A program made the translations under genes and the position numbers. A DNA stretch of 64,000 bases from Owenia fusiformis (taxonomy: Eukaryota > Annelida > Polychaeta > Sabellida > Oweniidae): contig CAIIXF020000012.1 in assembly GCA_903813345.2 (NCBI GenBank), positions 28,036,684 through 28,100,683 of the forward strand. The letters are read 5' to 3'. The notes beneath the pieces are model-generated. The model was not told the DNA's origin, made no database searches, and saw only the letters and a program-made list of their open reading frames with translations. Positions 24,861 to 35,945 of the stretch are shown here, piece by piece (the stretch's first letter is position 1; every line of letters starts with the position of its first letter).

Positions 24861-25200
24861 TTAGGCCATTCAAAATTAATTATATGTTGGCATTGAACTG
24901 ATGAAGGGCCTCATATTAAAAACTACAAAACCTTAACTTATTTAAAGGGTTTTATATTTTATTTAATAGTACTCTGTACTTGTAATGCATATACATGACA
25001 AAGGGAATTGTGATCTTGAATTATTATCATGTAGTTTTTAATCAATCTTGGAACTCATTTCACTACAATATAATCCAAGATTACAATTCCCTTATTTATA
25101 TGCATTACAAGTATAAAGAGTACAATGTACATGGGAACATTTTTTTTCTGAGAACATGGAATTTAGTGACATTAAATGTAAAAATCTTTGAATGGCCTAA
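24861..25200. mobile_element. Foldback MITE
   Basis: Outer inverted ends TTAGGCCATTCAAA. A second nested inverted pair lies at about 24970-25130 (GTACTCTGTACTTGTAATGC, GGGAATTGTGATCTTG). Non-coding. Confidence 0.6.
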
Positions 25201-25409
25201 GTGTTTTCTAAATAGGGAATAAGTAGAAATTATTTTAGGCAATCCTTTGATTGTCGTGCCACTTATACATGATGCTGCCTCATATTTTATGATGTATATT
25301 GAAAGAGGATTTCTCTGAATTATTTGTGTTTCAAATATGGGAACTGCAAATTGGCAAACAACTTTAAAATTAAGTGTCCATACATTTAATTTCAAATTCC
25401 AAAGCAAAT

Positions 25410-26490
25410 GCCAATGGGCATTTATTAAAAGTGACCCTATTAGCTATTTAGAATTTGGCAAACATGTTTAGAAAACTGGCGAGAAGCAATTGAAATAAGA
25501 AAATCCATTCTCATGGAAGTACCCTTGTGTGCCTTTAATTGCAGTCATTTCATCCTAATTGCCCATGGGCATTTCAAATAGTAATCACATCCCAACTCTT
25601 AAAACATGCTTAGGATACTGTTGGAGTTTCAAAAGGCAGCAAGAACATTCATTTTTGAAACAGGAACATTTAGTTCCCCTAAAAATGCCCATATATTTAT
25701 TCTCAAGATTTTCATGTAATTGCCCATGAGAATTTATTTAAAATATTTTTTATTTCCATTCACATGTCTTATTATCAGTCACAATCAAAATTAAGCCAAC
25801 TGCTTTCATTTCTTGCATTAGAAAACGGCAAAACTTTGACAAAAATAGCATCTCTCAAAGTTGACCTTTAAACCACCCTAATGTCAAGGTCAAATGTCAA
25901 AATTCTCAGAAATCATATTTTAAGTAATAATTCATACTTCCTCTTCAATTTCATGTCAATATATACTTGTTTTGAAGGGGGGCTAAAAGAGGGGTTTACC
26001 GCCACCTGTTCTTTCAAGGAAATGTGTGACATATGAGTTGGAACAAATGGGGTTACTGTAGTTTTAGGCCCATGGGCGTTTATTTTACACAGGGAAACTG
26101 CCATGGACCTTTATTAAAAGGGAAAATCATTTATTCAAGGGGTGTGGCGTTTATTAAGAGGGAAGAAAATTGCTTCCCAAGCCAGTAGGTGTTTATTTTG
26201 AGGGATAATATAGATTGCCAGGTTAACACATGACCCTCATACTCATGCAATAGTATCATGAATGCAGATGTTGACTAACTTGTGACCTATTGTAATATTT
26301 ATGCTACATCATGTTAAATTCACCTCTATTCTCTGTTCTGTTTGCCACTTTAATTTTATTCCTTTTCTCAATGTTTTTGCACACTGTGTTTATGAAGAAG
26401 TATCTTAAATGAATGCCCATGGGGGTTCACAAAGAGGGAAAAACCGTTTTCATACACCTCTTTCAGATAAACACCCATGGGCCTATACTT
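25410..26490. repeat. Scattered GCCCATGGGC-TTTATT motifs
   Basis: About nine short blocks of CCCATGGGCNTTTATT(A)AAAAGG type in both orientations (25414, 25561, 25721, 26069, 26102, 26412, 26470 and others). Probably a decayed composite element. No gene seen. Confidence 0.4.
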
Positions 26491-26786
26491 GAGAAACTCT
26501 GTTACATATTTATATCACACATTTGCAATGTGAAATAAGAGCATGTGCAAAACATTAAGTAGGCCATTTAATATAATATTTGTGGTCGTCTTAAAAATTT
26601 ATCCTTGAACTGACCTTTCTTTCAGCATATAAAATCTGAACCAAATCAGTTAACTGGTATTTCAATTTTCCAAAAATATGTTTTTCAAGTAAAAAATGAT
26701 GGCCATTTTGAAACTCAGCTGTCTTCTTGAACCTACCTATTTCATGGCTTAAATCTTATCCTACACGTGATATAGACTTCAGGGAC

Positions 26787-26853
26787 CCACATTAATGGAG
26801 GGATCTACTATAGAATTCATTGATCTTAGGAATCTGGATATGCGAATGGAGAT
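26787..26853 (-). CDS. Gene C, proposed internal exon
   Basis: Acceptor CTTTTTTTCCAG|ATC is strong. 67 bases, phase 0 in and phase 1 out, encode ISIRISRFLRSMNSIVDPS and INV. The donor (G|GTCCCT) is weak, so the 3' edge is uncertain. Phases link exons 28779-28803 and 24092-24213 without a stop. Confidence 0.35.
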
Positions 26854-26989
26854 CTGGAAAAAAAGAAATTGTGTAAACTAGTGTAGATTATAACTATTCT
26901 GTGCATCAGGATGCAATAAAGCACATGTTATGGGGAAAATGTATTTTGTTCACCAGTAATGAGGGTTGGCAGTACCCGTTCCGTATATA

Positions 26990-27169
26990 CAGCGTGTCCC
27001 CCACCCCACTAGGAAGTATGCCCCCCCTAGGCAGACATATACCAATGGTTCCATTGCACGTGTCATATATCATTTAAATCTTTGGAAAGCTAATGATATA
27101 TGACACATACTATTGAGAGACATCAGTATATGTCTATCAAGGGGGGTCCCATACATTCGGGACAACCTG
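26990..27169. mobile_element. Mariner/Tc1-type MITE, short
   Basis: Same ends as 3525-4172 (CAGNGTGTCCC, then GCCCCCCCTAGGCAGACATAT), 180 bp with a central hairpin GTGTCATATATCATT. Left TA flank at 26988-26989; the right flank has decayed. Confidence 0.6.
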
Positions 27170-27288
27170 TGTATGGTGATAATGCATGTTGTCATGGCTT
27201 TTTGTACCAGCTGTGGACCATGCAGTCAACCGCACTTCCACCCATTAAATTGATCACAATATTGCACCTTCTAATTATAATAATATTG

Positions 27289-27569
27289 TACTCCCAGTAA
27301 TTTTTTGCGCGCGACTTTATTTAGCGCTTTTCGCGAGAATTGGAAAATTCGCGAAATATAATAGCCGCGAAATTCCAGCAGTTCTAATTCGCAAAATTTA
27401 ATATTCGCAAAATTCCAAGGAAGGTACCGGGGGTTTCAATGTTGACAATGTTTTAATCCAGAGCTGGGCTATAATAGGTAAAAATAGGTGAAAATTAGCG
27501 AAATATAATAGCCGTGAAACAAAATGCCAAAAACACAAAATATAATCGTGTCAAATATTAGTGGGAGTA
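27289..27569. mobile_element. MITE with TACTCCC ends
   Basis: TACTCCCAGTAAT at the left and ATTAGTGGGAGTA at the right. The interior is rich in TTCGCGAAATATAATAG blocks. Confidence 0.55.
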
Positions 27570-27720
27570 CAGTATATCATGTATATCAGGATGTACCTTG
27601 ACCTGCATATTTATAATTTGAAAATGTACACTCAACTTAATTCATGAAACATGCTGTAATTTCGCACTTCTTAATTTAGCGGAACTGCCCTATTTCAAAT
27701 ATTCATGGCTATTTACACTG

Positions 27721-27976
27721 GCAGATCTGGGGGGGGGAGCTGGGGGCCCCTTGGGTGAGCCCAGAAGAATAAAATTGGACCCAAAAGATTTCGGGCGAAA
27801 AAGTGGGCCTTTTTGGTCATTACTGGGCCTTCTTAGGCCTTATTTTTTATTTCAGGCCACATTTAGAAGAAAATAGACCTCAAAATTCCAAAAATTGGGC
27901 CCACTTTTTGGTTTTAGGGGCCCAACATTTTTTGGGGGGTTTGGGCCCCCCTTGTTGGTTCCCAGATCCGCCCCTG
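27721..27976. mobile_element. G-rich/C-rich element with inverted ends
   Basis: Starts GCAGATCTGGGGGGGGG and ends with CCCAGATCCGCCCCTG. Repeated GGGCC and AAAAATTGGGCCCAC blocks inside. The frame 27803-28009 is not treated as coding. Confidence 0.45.
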
Positions 27977-28110
27977 ATTAAATTTTCCAGATTCAGAACT
28001 GAGTTTTAAGTTTTATCATTGATCTGGAAAATAGCATTTCAAATTCAGGTGTACAGCATACAGTAAGTCTTAGTATAGCAATGAAATCCAAATAGAAAGA
28101 CTTACACAAA

Positions 28111-28319
28111 TTCAGTGATCTCCCCAGCATTAAAGCAAGTGGGTGCAACACCCACCTGAGATTTGAAAAACAGGCTTGCACCCACCTGAAAATCCATTTG
28201 CACCCTCTTGAAATGAGAAAAATTATGAAAAATTGGCACATTTTTACTTATTTAGGTCTGAATTGTGACAATGAGAATTTTGCACCCACTTGAGGAAATA
28301 TCCTGTGGAGATCACTGAA
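28111..28319. mobile_element. MITE with CACCCAC repeats
   Basis: Inverted ends TTCAGTGATCTCCCCAGC and GTGGAGATCACTGAA. Four internal TGCACCCACCTGA-type motifs. Confidence 0.6.
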
Positions 28320-28376
28320 TATACACCTGAAAATTGGTGGATTTTTATTTGGCAGACCTTTTCAATCTGTCAAATT

Positions 28377-28733
28377 AAAGGTGCAACAATTAGTGCAGAG
28401 GGGCAATTCAATGATCATTGACCAGTGTCAAAATATATTTACGTATTTTTCATCAAGACTAAAATTATTTTTTATTATCTCCAAAGAAACCCCCTGGATG
28501 TACATTAGTTCAGCTGATATTCCTCTTGAAAAGTTGTGAATCTTAAAAATCCATAAGTGGGACTCCCTTTATAGAAGCTTTGAACTGAATTTATTCTGCT
28601 TAATGCTGAAATTGATAGTTTATCCATACATTTCAAGAAAAAAGGTATGTCAAAGAAGATGTTAAGCCAAATATTGGCCTGATAGCTCAGAAAAAATAAA
28701 AATGTTCTCTCTACAGTCCTTGTTATTTTATAC
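28377..28733 (+). repeat. Repeat family R3, copy 1
   Basis: Aligns in the same orientation with 58669-59012: AAAGGTGCAACAAT, CTCTTGAAA, AAATCCATAAGTGGGACT, GAAGATGTTAAGCCAAAT, TTCTCTCTACAGNCCTTGTT. About 350 bp, non-coding, likely an interspersed element. Confidence 0.7.
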
Positions 28734-28778
28734 CCCTTTAAGTATATCTACAGTACCCAAGTAATAGGACTTTCTCAC

Positions 28779-28803
28779 CTGTTTGGCTTCTCTCTGAAGT
28801 ATT
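28779..28803 (-). CDS. Gene C, proposed 25-base microexon
   Basis: Donor CAG|GTGAGA is good. The acceptor ATGTGAG|A is poor. Phase 2 in, phase 0 out, giving RILQREAKQ when joined to the exon before. A stronger acceptor (TTTCTTTAG) lies about 100 bases upstream, but all frames from it stop early, so either this microexon is right or the transcript is alternatively terminated there. Confidence 0.3.
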
Positions 28804-29116
28804 CTCACATGATGTCACAGCCAGAGTAAGGAGTCAGGTATTAGAGAGGAGCAGCATCAGAAAGCGGTACCAGATACAACAATGATGCTGTACTTTATGG
28901 CATCTAAAGAAACATAAACAAGTTGTTAGAGAGAATTAGTGCATAGATGACAGGCAGGTTTATGGTTGTTTCAATACCTATTACTCCAGTATCATCAAGG
29001 CAACAATAAATATTTTTGAAACAATCTCTAACAAGGCATTAAAGTGACAAAATAAACCCATGTGAGCTAAAATTATCATGACTTCAACTAATATTTAAAT
29101 CAACGAGGAAACAAAC

Positions 29117-29238
29117 CTGCATCTTTGAGTCTCTTGAGAAACTGAGTAACTATAGATCATTTCTACTAGAGCAATCTGCATGGGTTCTTTCACTCCGTGT
29201 TCATATAATACCCAAATTAGTACCCACTCTTTGCCTGC
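29117..29238 (-). CDS. Gene C, internal exon
   Basis: Acceptor TGATTTTCAG|GC and donor AG|GTTTGT. 122 bases, phase 0 in and phase 2 out, open in one frame: AGKEWVLIWVLYEHGVKEP, QIALVEMIYSYSVSQETQRC. Helical, with no motif I can name. Confidence 0.5.
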
Positions 29239-29370
29239 CTGAAAATCAAAGTGTGAAGAGCATTTAGTATACAGTCAGTTCTTGGATGTGTTATGCGTGG
29301 AAATAGTACTTTTCCCTCTGTAAAAAAGCATCTAATATTGAAATTTAGATTCATTCAAATGCTAACTTAC

Positions 29371-29471
29371 CATCCTATTTGGCCAATGCAGTTGTGCTCT
29401 CTGGCTAATGACATTTTCAGTTAATTTTCCACATACAATATAAAAAATACCCTTCTCAAAAGTGAAATCGA
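29371..29471 (-). CDS. Gene C, internal exon
   Basis: Acceptor ACTTTTCAG|TC and donor ATG|GTAAGT are both good. 101 bases, phase 1 in and phase 0 out, encode DFTFEKGIFYIVCGKLTENV and ISQRAQLHWPNRM. It joins in frame to 29117-29238. Confidence 0.5.
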
Positions 29472-29699
29472 CTGAAAAGTCTATAAATATTGCCTATACC
29501 TAACCTTGATAAGACAATGCATCAAATGCAATGGTGCAAAGATAATGTGTTTTGCACTGTAAACTGTGAAGTGGACTATTTGATTATTAAAAATTTCACC
29601 TTTTATTTGTAAATTGGTGGGATATTTGAATATTTGAAAAAGATTTCTAATATTTTTGCTTATGTCTGTTAATTTTGGACCTTTCGATGTTAAAGTCTA

Positions 29700-30050
29700 A
29701 AGAACATCTGGAGATTTTTTTATGATGCTTGATCATTATATGAAAATTTGAAAATGAATTCCACAGATCATCAAAAGCAAGGCTTTTTGGCCAGAGTTCA
29801 ACTCAGCTCATTACATGAAAAAAGTTTCACACCAACTGTTAAAATTATGAGAAAGCTGCTAGTAAACTGGTAAAGGCTTAAGAAGACCTGGAGATATTTC
29901 TATGATGCTAGATCAAAATATGAAAATTTGAAAATGAATTCCACAGATCAACCAAAGCAAATGCTTTTTTGCAAGAGTTCACTACATGAAAAAGTTTCAC
30001 ACCAACCGTTGAAATTATGAGAAAGCATATTCTGATGCTTTCACTTGAAG
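29700..30050. repeat. Two ~180-bp tandem copies in gene C intron
   Basis: GAAAATTTGAAAATGAATTC, CACAGATCA, AAAGTTTCACACCAACNGTT and ATTATGAGAAAGC occur twice in the same order. Non-coding. Confidence 0.6.
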
Positions 30051-30382
30051 GATTAAGTGTAGCTAAATTAAACTGGCCCTCTCTAAACCTAAGTATTAGC
30101 AGTATTAGCAGGAGCTTTTCTTGCATCAAAATGAGAAAAATATACACAATAAACAATAACAATTTCAGTTGATCAAAATAATGAAGGGAATACAGAGAAA
30201 GAAATGTCTTGTCACCCTACACTTGAAGGAAGTTTAAATTGTGACTCTGCAGTTTTTAGACTAATTATTGTGTAACTTTATTAACTAATTATTGTGCACT
30301 TTAATATCCCCGGGGTAATATCGAGCATCTATTTATAGCCTAAAAGCACAATACTTCAGATTGGAATGGCAAAACTGGTCAC

Positions 30383-30413
30383 TCAAAATTAAACTTAGAA
30401 AATTGGAAGCCAT
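30383..30413 (-). CDS. Gene C, tentative first coding exon
   Basis: ATG at 30413 has an excellent context (GAAGATGG) and encodes MASNFLSLIL. A phase-1 donor (A|GTGACC) would join in frame to 29371-29471 and make a protein of about 155 aa over six exons. The donor is weak and other starts are possible. The product is unknown and no family is proposed. Confidence 0.3.
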
Positions 30414-30627
30414 CTTCAATCTTCAAATAATTTTAGTAAACTGTTACGACTTGTTCCTTCACTTTTATCGATACCATTTGTTGTATACTTACTTCAATGT
30501 TATCTGTTTGTTCCCTTATACTTTATACACCAGACAGCGATACCTTAGGGTCCGATTTATTGTTTACTGTCGTCCTATTCGGGCATATTCGACAGCAATT
30601 TGAAAACTTCCACCAAAAACTTCAAAA

Positions 30628-30642
30628 CCGGAATTTACGTCA
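30628..30642 (-). promoter_or_regulatory. Possible gene C promoter elements
   Basis: On the minus strand TGACGTAAATTCCGG combines a CRE/ATF-like half (TGACGTAA) with an ETS-like half (TTCCGG), about 215 bases before the proposed start. A GAA|GTAAGTAT donor near 30490 could end a 5' UTR exon. Confidence 0.3.
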
Positions 30643-32065
30643 TGAGGTCATGACTCGCCAAAAATACGATATAGGGTAAAAAATGAGAGTGTACTTTCTA
30701 CTTCGTTATCTCCATGAACTACGACCGGGGCAAAAAAGATAAGCTGACAAAAAGATCAGAAGTATCCAAAATAATCACGAACACCCGAAGGTTAGTGCTG
30801 AAAACCTCAAAGACAAATTTCTGCCAACTTTGAAGCGGGAAAATTTTTTTTTTTGAAAAATCATCAAAAAATATTCAAGTCGAGTATACACCAAATACAC
30901 GATTTTATCACATACGAAACATATCAATGGCTTTATATAACGCAACTCTCGTGTTGGGCATCATAAAAATCCAAACGGAATCGAAATTGATGATTCATGG
31001 GTTGAGTTATGGCCTCTTGATTTGAGGTGTCGTATTTTTCTACGAACTCGTGTACCGAGAAATCGGGACTATATCACGCCACGGCGGAGATAGAAATGTC
31101 GCTAACCGAAGCACAATTTGCCCTTTGGATCTCCTGCTGATATGGCTTTCATAGTACCTCCCTTAATGTGTACTTTTGAAAAAATGATTTATGTTTCCAT
31201 AGCAACCAATTGATACACATTGATGAAAATTGTCATGGTTGTAAGACATGATATGTAAACGATTACCTGTAAATATCAAGATGATTGGCTGTATATTCTA
31301 GGAATTATAGATGGCTTTCATTGTACCCCCATTAAAAATCATACCAAGGGGTATACATCTGCATAGTATAGTAACCAGTAAACCAACACTGATGAAACTT
31401 TCCATGATAGTCAAACATAATAATGTGAATAATATCTGTAAATAACAGGACAATTGGTTATTTATTTTCTTCAAAAATTTGGACACAAGTTAAGAATTCT
31501 TTGGAAAAGTGCCACGTCCCCTTTCTAAATTAATTTGCATTGCCATATAATCATGAGCAATACACACAGATTTCACTGTCACTGGGGAGTATCGTGATGC
31601 AACAACACCGTGTTGTTGCATCAAGATGGCCAGACTTCCGGTGATAGATTTTCGTACGATATTTTGTTTCCCCAATTAAACCCATTTCTAGGACGAGTTG
31701 CTCAATAACCATACACGTACAGTTAGCGCACGATCTATATTTAAAGAAACTGTCATTAGTATACATATACCATCACCAAGAAGCAATAAGTTCACGGTTT
31801 TAGTTCCTCACTATTGATGCAACAACACCAAACCGAAGATGCAACAACACTCCTCTAGATTTGAGCAATGATGCAGCAACACCAATTAATAGTATAATTT
31901 CAGAAGACCATCTCGAGAGGAACAGATTTTTAAATGCTACTATTGCAATACCGTTACCAATTAGCCTACCCATATTTGCGTTCTTCTCAAGGCATTCAAA
32001 ATACACGTCCTGCGGGCGAAGATCTTTATATGTATTTTCAAAAATTTATACTTTTACATATTTAT

Positions 32066-32209
32066 AGAATATCCTATGATTTTGAGGAATATTATTTTTA
32101 TCTACGAGGTGATGTTGATATCTGTACGAGTGAGCGAAGCGAACGAGTGCACATATCAATATCACCGAGTAGATTAAAATGATATTTTGAAAAAATCATA
32201 GGATGTTCT
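32066..32209. mobile_element. Palindromic MITE inside E2
   Basis: AGAATATCCTATGATTTT and its inverse at the ends. Internal inverted TGATNTTGATATCTG and a central CGAGTGAGCGAAGCGAACGA. Confidence 0.6.
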
Positions 32210-32210
32210 T

Positions 32211-32467
32211 ATTATTCTACACTTGCTTGTAGTGTACTAAATGTATAAAATCATTAAAAAATAAATTTCATGTCAAATAGTTCAATTTTGCGGGAAATCA
32301 ACAAGCGGAGTATATCGTCACGATATCCTCCGCCCGGAGTATATCGTCACGATATCCTCCGCCCGGAGTATATCGTCACGATATCCTCCGGTTATTCATT
32401 TTGCCAATAAATATCAAATTTATTTTTTAATGTTATTATACATTTAGTACACTAAGTGTAGGATAAT
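32211..32467. mobile_element. MITE inside E2 with three tandem palindromes
   Basis: Long inverted ends (ATTATNCTACACTT, GTGTACTAAATGTATAA, TTAAAAAATAAATTT). The centre (32306-32391) has three head-to-tail copies of a ~29-bp palindrome, CGGAGTATATCGTCACGATA then TCCTCCGCC. Confidence 0.7.
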
Positions 32468-33269
32468 ATAATGTACTGGACGTTATTCTATAACATAATT
32501 CAATCGCCTTTAACACGGCAAGCTTTAGTAACCCAATCTATTTTCATAAACCACTGTTCCATAGCTTGATGACCCTGACTCCAGTTAGTATCATTCAAAA
32601 TGGTGGACAAATATCTTTCGTTCTCGGAAAACATGATGAGCTATTGGATATTATCATGATATTATCTGTTATCCTTCTGTGGAACAGTGATAAACTAGTA
32701 GATGTACGTTACCACTGTTTATCAAATTATAACTAAAACAGTTTAACTGTGACATTCGTGAGCTTATGTTGATGGGATGATTGCTTCATCTATGATATAA
32801 TATGACATGATTCTTTATTTCCTACAATTTGGAGAGCCAACGTGTAAAAACGTCTAAATGACTTTATTAGAGAGGCCGTTTAGTTACACGTTTAATGGAA
32901 ATCTTGCACGACGCACATGTAGAATTATTGCTCTCTTTGGATTCCTTCTCTCCGACTGAGTAAAAAGGTAAACAAAAGTGATAAGATTTAGGGCCCAAAA
33001 AGGTAAATTGATGGGGGTACAGTTATCCCAGATATCCCGGGCCTTTGGGAAATATCATATTGTCTCTCGAAATAAAACCAATATTGAATCCCTCTCAGTA
33101 AATAACTTTTATATAATAGCATTGTATAACTGCAATATCATTAAACCAACACTCATCCTATACAACTCTTGAGAACGATGTACAACTCCTGGATAGCGTA
33201 AACTCCTGAGCAGCGTATACAACTCTTCAACTTGATATATGACATCATACTTTGGGTGGGATAACAAAG

Positions 33270-34830
33270 GATATACAATATACAATTGTAGACCCCTCTT
33301 GAGGTCAACTGGCAAAATTGTATACCGATACTGTAATCCTTGAAAGTACTGTTGATCAAGACCAGAGGTCGAGGACACTTTTGCCAGTTGACCGAAAAGA
33401 GAGGTTAACAATTGTTCTGTTAGTCCAAATAATATAATAATTGGAGGAATATATAATCGAATATCACGTGAACATATTTGATAAGTAAAGGTATCATATT
33501 TTAGCAAAAAATCCCCAAACCGTCGAATACTTTTTCACACAACTTATTTTTTCAAAATTAAAAAAATTTCAACATTAAAAAAAACAAATTTTCAAAAATA
33601 GGGGTCAACAGTACCTAGTAGTGGTCAACAGTTTACAATTGTTGACCTCCCCAGAGGCCAACCGGCAAAATTGTATACAGAGACTGTAAACCGAAAAAAT
33701 ACTATTGACAGAGACCGAAGGTCGAGGTCAACAGTAGTTTCAAGGTTTACAGTCGAGGTATATGATTTTGACGGTTGATCAAATGGAGAGGTCTACAATT
33801 GTTTTGTTAGTCCGAGTAAACTAATAATACACATATAGACGACGATCATCAATCGGCATGGCTTCATTTCACAACCTTTTCTCCGAACCACGTTAGCAAT
33901 ATTTTTTTTAGAAAATATGGAGACAGTGCAAGAAGCTTAACTCTGTATTTGGCACATCACGGCGTACTCGTTAGTGAATTAATGTTAATTTTAAGTTTCT
34001 ATTTGTATTTTTGCTATACTTGTCGCCTGGTAAAGTCATTTTCCTCAACATTTACAAAATGTCCGTCTTCCATGTTTTTTGTGACGTCATGAAACTTTTT
34101 TTTAGAAGTAGCGGTCAACAGATCCTAGTAGCGGTCAACAGTACATAATTTTGACCGCTAATCACCCAATCAGAATCGAGTATTTCAGTTGAGGTACTAA
34201 CAATATACAATTGTTGACCTCTCCAGAGGTCAACCGGCAAAATTGTATACCGAGACTGTAAACTGAGAAACTACTGTTGACAGAGACCGAAGGTCGAGGT
34301 CAACAGTAGTTTCAAGGTTTACAGTCGAGGTATACGATTTTGACGGTTGACCGAATGGAGAGGTCTACAATTGTTTTGTTAGTCCGAAGAAACTAGTAAT
34401 ACACAATCATATAGACGGCAATCAACAATCGGCATGGCTTCATTTCATAATCTTTTCTCCGAACCACGTCAGCAATATTTTTTTTAGAAATTCTGAAGAT
34501 GTGGTAGCTAAACTCTCTATATTCGGCACATCACGGTAGAGTCATTAGTAAATTAATGTTGATTTTACGTTTCTATTCGCATTTTTGCCATTCTTGTCGT
34601 CTAGTAAACTCAAAAAATCACTTTCATCAACGTTTACAATATTATGACGTCATGGAACTTTTTTCAAAAGTAGCGGTCAACAGTATCTAGTAGCGGTCAA
34701 CAGTGCATATTGTTGACCGCTAATCAACCAATCAGAATCGAGTATTTCAGTTGAGGTACTAACAATACATTTTGTTGCCCGCTCATCAACCAATCAGAAT
34801 TGAGTATTTCAATTGAGGTACTAACAACAC
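33270..34830. repeat. Palindromic satellite, ~560-bp period
   Basis: Two near-identical tandem units (about 33600-34190 and 34190-34770) plus an older partial copy at 33270-33440. Each carries a ~190-bp imperfect palindrome (ACAATTGTTGACCTCTCC ... GGAGAGGTCTACAATTGT) and repeated AGTAGCGGTCAACAGT motifs. Non-coding. Confidence 0.65.
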
Positions 34831-35945
34831 AAAATGACTGATATCTGTTGTCTTTCCAAAATTATATTAGTTATTTGTAAGCAATTTCCATACAGTAAAT
34901 CAAGGGCATTTAATTTAGAAAATGTATAATCTTTATTTTTCAGATACAATATCAATGAGATTGCCTCCCGGGGATTCTGTACTTTATTTAGTTTGCCTTG
35001 TATATCCTTTTAACTTTGATATAGACGAAGAAACCAAACAAAATACGTTTCGTTCATGGACCACTGACTCACGCGTTTTATTCATGTCCCGACCTACACC
35101 TGTAAACAGAACATAAAACAGTTTCTCTTGTTGTTCAATGATACACTATATTGGCGTTTTGCATCAGCACATTGGTGTTGTTGCATCATCGATAAGAAAC
35201 AGAGTGGTGTTGTTGCATCAATAGTGAGGAATTAAAACCACGAATTTATCGCTTCTTGATGATGCTACGTGTATACCAATGACAGTTTTTTAAAATATAG
35301 ATCATGTGCTAACTGCATGTGTATGATTATTGAGCAACTCGTCCTAGAAATGGGTGTAAATTGGGAAAACAAAACATCGTACGAAAATCTATCACCGGAA
35401 GTCTGGCCATCTTGATGCAACAACACGGTGTTGTTGCATCACGATACCCCCCAGTGACTGTGTGGATAGAATAAAACACCACTTGATTTAATATTATCAA
35501 ACATACTCTGAATAAGTTTTCTAAAATGTTTTTATGGTGTTTCTTTCCAATTTCATTAAAATAATATGTGTTTTGTCTCATGGGGTGTCTTACATTTTGA
35601 CGAAATTGTGTACTTTTTGACATATGATCTCCGTTTCCATAGCAACCAGTTGACTAACTTTGATGAAACTTATTACTTTTTTAGTACATGATAAGTACAT
35701 GATTACCTGTAAATATCAAAATGATTGGTTGTAAATTCTAGGAATTTTACATGGCCTTCCTAATACCCCCCCCCCTCAAAATCAAACAAGGGGGGTATAA
35801 ATCTGAATATTTCCAAAACGCTGAAAAACTAGACACCAGTATTTTCAGAATCAATGTAGAATCATAAACCACAAATTACCTACAGTACATAAAGAGAAAT
35901 TTGCTATTTTTCAAAACCACTTTTACACCACGCTCATCCAGTATA

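Larger units (their letters stand above)
20483..31140. mobile_element. E3: 10.66-kb insertion with short inverted ends
   Basis: TCAGCAGGAGATCCAA at 20483 is matched by its inverse ending at 31140. TA flanks both sides (20481-20482 and 31141-31142). The E1 repeat reads straight across the gap (GGAATTATATA then TATGGCTTTCATAGTAC), which marks the segment as inserted. It holds ~425-bp tandem repeats, many MITEs and the exons of gene C, but no transposase that I can recognise. It could be a large nonautonomous DNA transposon that took up a gene, or another kind of insertion. Confidence 0.55.
31580..35456. mobile_element. E2: 3.9-kb TIR element inserted in E1
   Basis: Starts CACTGGGGAGTATCGTGATG and ends with its inverse. 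The 5-mer ACTGT flanks both sides (31575-31579 and 35457-35461). The uninterrupted E1 left arm (near 17925-17940) gives the empty site, confirming the insertion. TIRs are about 290 bp and carry 3-5 copies each of GATGCAACAACACC, which could be transposase binding sites. The interior holds MITEs and a palindromic satellite but no transposase. A 5-bp duplication with CAC ends would suit a Transib-like family; this is only a guess. Confidence 0.7.
17451..35945. mobile_element. E1: foldback element, split by three later insertions
   Basis: 17451-17940 and 35945-35457 are inverted copies: TATACTGGATGAGCGTGGTG, the TTTATACCCCCC region, and GTAAGATACCCCATGAGAC. TATA flanks both sides. Removing E2 (31580-35456) and E3 (20483-31140) restores a continuous right arm: 35945-35457, then 31579-31141, then 20482 down to about 20040. 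This matches the left arm 17451-18960 in content and order. Each arm carries several ~170-bp tandem units. Without the insertions, including E4, E1 is about 3.3-4 kb. No coding sequence recognised. Confidence 0.65.

Noticed and set aside
28783-28904. Longer gene C exon from the strong acceptor TTTCTTTAG
   Set aside because: All three frames from that acceptor meet early stops; kept only as a possible alternative end.
20483-31140. E3 as a large self-synthesising (Polinton-type) element
   Set aside because: No polymerase, integrase or capsid-like frame was seen and the flank is TA, not 6 bp.
32306-32391. CRISPR-like short repeats
   Set aside because: Only three palindromic units with no spacers, inside a MITE in animal DNA.
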